From the NCBI GenBank assembly GCA_943359405.1, contig CALRHO010000047.1, positions 1 through 6,632 of the forward strand: a stretch of DNA of 6,632 bases, in the 5' to 3' direction. The notes beneath the pieces were generated by a model. The model worked only from the letters and a program-made list of their open reading frames with translations, had not been told where the DNA came from and ran no database searches. Origin of the DNA: Candidatus Nomurabacteria bacterium. GTDB taxonomy: Bacteria > Patescibacteriota > Minisyncoccia > Phycocordibacterales > UBA918. This document shows, one piece after another, positions 5,499-6,632 of the stretch; position 1 is the first letter of the stretch, and each line of letters opens with the position of its first letter. The translations under genes and the position numbers were made by a program.

Positions 5499-5507
5499 AG
5501 TATAGCA
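5499..5507 (-). promoter_or_regulatory. Extended -10 promoter of the protease gene (leaderless)
   Basis: On the minus strand TGCTATACT (5507-5499) is an extended -10. Seven bases downstream is 5492, the A of the protease ATG, so the message should have no leader. It is divergent from the tRNA-Gly(UCC) promoter about 45 bases away. Confidence 0.6.
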
Positions 5508-5529
5508 GGACCGATCCCTCATCCGGCTT

Positions 5530-5556
5530 TTGTTTTGGGAGCAGGGATGGTAGAAT
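5530..5556 (+). promoter_or_regulatory. Promoter of tRNA-Gly(UCC)
   Basis: TGGTAGAAT at 5548-5556 is an extended -10 (TGn-TAGAAT), with a weak -35 TTGTTT at 5530-5535 (15-base spacer). Transcription would start near 5563, six bases before the mature tRNA 5' end. Confidence 0.6.
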
Positions 5557-5568
5557 CGCGGGCACATC

Positions 5569-5639
5569 GCGGGGTTAATTTAGTGGTAAAATGTCAGCCT
5601 TCCAAGCTGAATACGCGGGTTCGATTCCCGCACCCCGCA
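5569..5639 (+). tRNA. tRNA-Gly (anticodon UCC)
   Basis: The acceptor stem pairs 5569-5575 (gcggggt) with 5632-5638 (accccgc), with A5639 as discriminator. The anticodon stem is 5594-5598/5606-5610 with loop cttccaa, placing UCC at 5601-5603. The T arm is 5615-5631 with loop ttcgatt. No CCA is encoded. Together with tRNA-Gly(GCC) at 222 it covers the glycine codons with two isoacceptors. Its 3' end is copied inverted and then direct in element B. Confidence 0.96.
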
Positions 5640-5663
5640 CCGAGAGAACGAAGTGAACGAGGG

Positions 5664-5808
5664 GCGGGGTGCGGGAATCGAAAGCCGCAGCGTTGCACTT
5701 CTGTCCTTCCCAGGCAGAAGTGCCGCGAGGCGGGGTCGCGAGCACTTACTAGAATTGGAGCGAAGCAAACAATTATAGTTAGTGACTCGTGACCGATTCC
5801 CGCACCCC
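5664..5808 (+). repeat. tRNA-linked structured element B (inverted plus direct copy of the tRNA-Gly(UCC) 3' end)
   Basis: Bases 5664-5682 are a 19/19 reverse complement of tRNA bases 5620-5638 (positions 54-72). Bases 5794-5808 are a 15/15 direct copy of 5622-5636 (positions 56-70). The ends pair with each other. Inside, arm 1 (5685-5733) contains a 9-bp hairpin, 5695-5703 with 5715-5723, on a short GC stem. Arm 2 pairs 5734-5742 (ggtcgcgag) with 5786-5794 (ctcgtgacc, one G-U) around an AT-rich loop. Bases 5725-5745 match element A 390-410 at 19 of 21 positions, and ctcgtgaccgattc (5786-5799) matches A 426-439 at 13 of 14. A T-run (5815-5819) follows the outer stem. Between tRNA and element lies the direct repeat gaacga-agt-gaacga (5646-5660). 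No coding capacity is apparent. Confidence 0.65.
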
Positions 5809-5826
5809 CGATACTTTTTATTCTCC

Positions 5827-5849
5827 CTCAATGAGACGTACTCGTTGAG
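5827..5849. terminator. Weak hairpin after element B
   Basis: ctcaatgag (5827-5835) pairs with ctcgttgag (5841-5849), 9 bp with one G-U, around acgta. Only a T-run before it (5815-5819) and ttaaa after it are seen, so terminator function is uncertain. It separates the tRNA/element unit from the next promoter. Confidence 0.35.
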
Positions 5850-5899
5850 TTAAATTCAGGCAGTTGGTAACTGGTGAAGCTGTAGCCCCTGGATACCCA

Positions 5900-5928
5900 T
5901 TGACGTAGATACGCAAAGGTTGTATTTT
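5900..5928 (+). promoter_or_regulatory. Consensus sigma-70-type promoter of the orphan gene
   Basis: TTGACG at 5900-5905, a 17-base spacer and TATTTT at 5923-5928 make the best -35/-10 pair in the window. Transcription would start near 5935, giving a leader of about 29 bases with a Shine-Dalgarno site. Confidence 0.65.
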
Positions 5929-5963
5929 CTTACACAAAGATCTTCAACAGAGGAGTATTGAAC

Positions 5964-6338
5964 ATGATCCAGAAGAGTGTGTGCGTGGTTGCCCGTGGCA
6001 ACCACGCCATCGTCACGGTGACCGGTGAGCAGCTGCTGCTCCCGGGACTCGCCGGCCGTTCGTTTTCCCTCAGCAACATGCTGAGGGAACTCTCGGCTGG
6101 ACGGAGTATATCCGAGTGGGAGAAGCGGCTCTACGACAAGCTCCGTCAGGTCTGTGGGGAAGCCCACCTCAGTGTTAACCCATGGGGCTTTACTGTAGAG
6201 CCGGTCGTGGCAATGACAAGTGAAATCTCACAGCTCGTCAGCGCGGTTACTTGCGCGCTGCGTGAGTGCCTTAAGAATGATGAATGGTGCATTGTCTCGC
6301 AGTCTTGCAATCCAACGGCGGTCAAGGTGGTCCACTGA
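5964..6338 (+). CDS. Hypothetical protein, 124 residues, cysteine-rich, family not recognised
   Basis: I do not recognise this protein. The ATG at 5964 has AGGAG at 5951-5955 with 8 bases between, a textbook ribosome site, so this start is preferred over the in-frame TTG at 5958. The sequence has six cysteines (7, 64, 97, 102, 109, 115), a predicted N-terminal beta hairpin (VCVVARGNHAIVTVTG), a helical stretch (36-64) and a second helix (84-104). There is no membrane segment or signal peptide, so a soluble cytoplasmic protein is likely. It is a single-gene unit with its own strong promoter and two terminator-like hairpins behind it. Its Shine-Dalgarno-led message contrasts with the leaderless genes of the window. 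The protein-coding call rests on the promoter, ribosome site, uninterrupted frame and terminators together, not on homology. Confidence 0.65.
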   Translation: MIQKSVCVVARGNHAIVTVTGEQLLLPGLAGRSFSLSNMLRELSAGRSISEWEKRLYDKLRQVCGEAHLSVNPWGFTVEPVVAMTSEISQLVSAVTCALRECLKNDEWCIVSQSCNPTAVKVVH

Positions 6339-6348
6339 GGAGTGCGGG

Positions 6349-6372
6349 GGCCGGGCGCGAATGCGCCCGGCC
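6349..6372. terminator. GC-rich 10-bp hairpin after the orphan gene
   Basis: ggccgggcgc (6349-6358) pairs perfectly with gcgcccggcc (6363-6372) around a GAAT loop, 10 bases after the stop codon. There is no T-run. The same GAAT loop closes the hairpin at 298-331. Confidence 0.55.
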
Positions 6373-6385
6373 TACGACGAGAAGA

Positions 6386-6410
6386 CCCTGTTTAGCGACG
6401 GGGCATTTTT
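6386..6410 (+). terminator. Intrinsic terminator with T-run
   Basis: ccctgtt (6386-6392) pairs with gacgggg (6397-6403), 7 bp with two G-U, around tagc, followed by cattttt. It is the likely true end of the orphan gene transcript, behind the GC-rich hairpin. Confidence 0.5.
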
Positions 6411-6433
6411 GTTGTCCAATTCTTGCGGACTTG

Positions 6434-6442
6434 TGCTAAAAT
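6434..6442 (+). promoter_or_regulatory. Extended -10 promoter of the right-edge gene
   Basis: TGCTAAAAT at 6434-6442 is an extended -10. The nearest -35-like hexamer is TTGTCC at 6412-6417 with a long 19-base spacer. Transcription would start near 6449, giving a leader of about 30 bases that contains gaaggag. Confidence 0.5.
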
Positions 6443-6478
6443 GCGCGACGCGCTAAAGAAGAAGGAGTGTTGCGCACT

Positions 6479-6632
6479 ATGACTGTTCTTTTTGCTAGTG
6501 AGAGCTTTTTTGGTGTTGAAGTGGAGAAGCCGTTTTTTACGGGTCCTTTTCCTCTTTCCATACAAGCACCAAGTGGTACGGGGCACCGAGAACCGCTGAT
6601 CGGTTCTCGGTGCCCGTTGCAGCGGCTGCTTC
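6479..6632 (+). CDS. Start of a hypothetical protein, cut by the window edge
   Basis: An ATG at 6479 follows GAAGGAG (6461-6467) with 11 bases between and lies about 30 bases after a good extended -10. The frame is open to the window end (51 codons, beginning MTVLFASESFFGVEVEKPFF). I do not recognise it. A perfect 15-bp hairpin lies inside the frame at 6581-6615, unusual for the start of a normal gene. The reading frame may instead be a short leader peptide, or the hairpin may regulate the gene. Without the continuation, coding status is uncertain. Confidence 0.4.
   Translation, partial: MTVLFASESFFGVEVEKPFFTGPFPLSIQAPSGTGHREPLIGSRCPLQRLL
6581..6615. repeat. Perfect 15-bp hairpin inside the right-edge reading frame
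   Basis: gggcaccgagaaccg (6581-6595) pairs perfectly with cggttctcggtgccc (6601-6615) around ctgat. No T-run follows within the window. It may be an attenuator, a terminator of a short transcript or a structured element. Confidence 0.6.

Noticed and set aside
5535..5831. Open frames on both strands over tRNA-Gly(UCC) and element B
   Set aside because: They are translations of the tRNA and its repeat copies; phrases such as RESNPR are the usual artefact of reading tRNA T-arms.

Overview
The window looks like chromosomal DNA of a candidate phyla radiation bacterium (Patescibacteria, probably a Parcubacteria/Kaiserbacteria-like lineage). This rests on family recognition: a sigma factor translationally coupled to a DUF5667-type membrane protein, a TNAHVAQY-type trypsin-like protease, the C-terminus of an HTH/LAGLIDADG-like protein of a type common in that group, and several genes whose -10 box lies so close to the ATG that the mRNA would be leaderless. 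No database search was possible, so the lineage is an inference.

Left part (1-1520): the end of a cut-off gene, then tRNA-Gly(GCC) and a structured repeat element (A) carrying an inverted and a direct copy of that tRNA's 3' end. Next is a gene-free, partly AT-rich stretch with three near-consensus DnaA boxes, then a YraN/UPF0102 nuclease-like gene, then tRNA-Pro(UGG) on the minus strand. Spread over the start, body and downstream flank of yraN are nine sequences resembling the ParB site parS (12-14 of 16 positions), all with the conserved half facing the same way. Together with the DnaA-box-like sequences this suggests an origin/centromere region.

Middle part (1521-5570): an RBBP9/YdeN-like alpha/beta hydrolase, then a two-gene operon (ECF-like sigma factor overlapping a membrane-anchored DUF5667 protein, a plausible sigma/anti-sigma pair). 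Facing it is a membrane-anchored trypsin-like serine protease on the minus strand. The sigma, hydrolase and protease genes all appear to be leaderless.

Right part (5550-6632): tRNA-Gly(UCC), transcribed divergently from the protease, is followed by a second element (B) with the same plan as A: its ends match its own neighbouring tRNA, while its core shares 19 of 21 bases with A. Then comes an orphan 124-residue cysteine-rich protein with a consensus sigma-70-type promoter and a true Shine-Dalgarno site, two terminator-like hairpins, and a further promoter and reading frame cut by the window edge.

The two most notable items are the pair of tRNA-linked elements A and B, whose boundaries fall at the same tRNA positions, and the parS-like array embedded in yraN.
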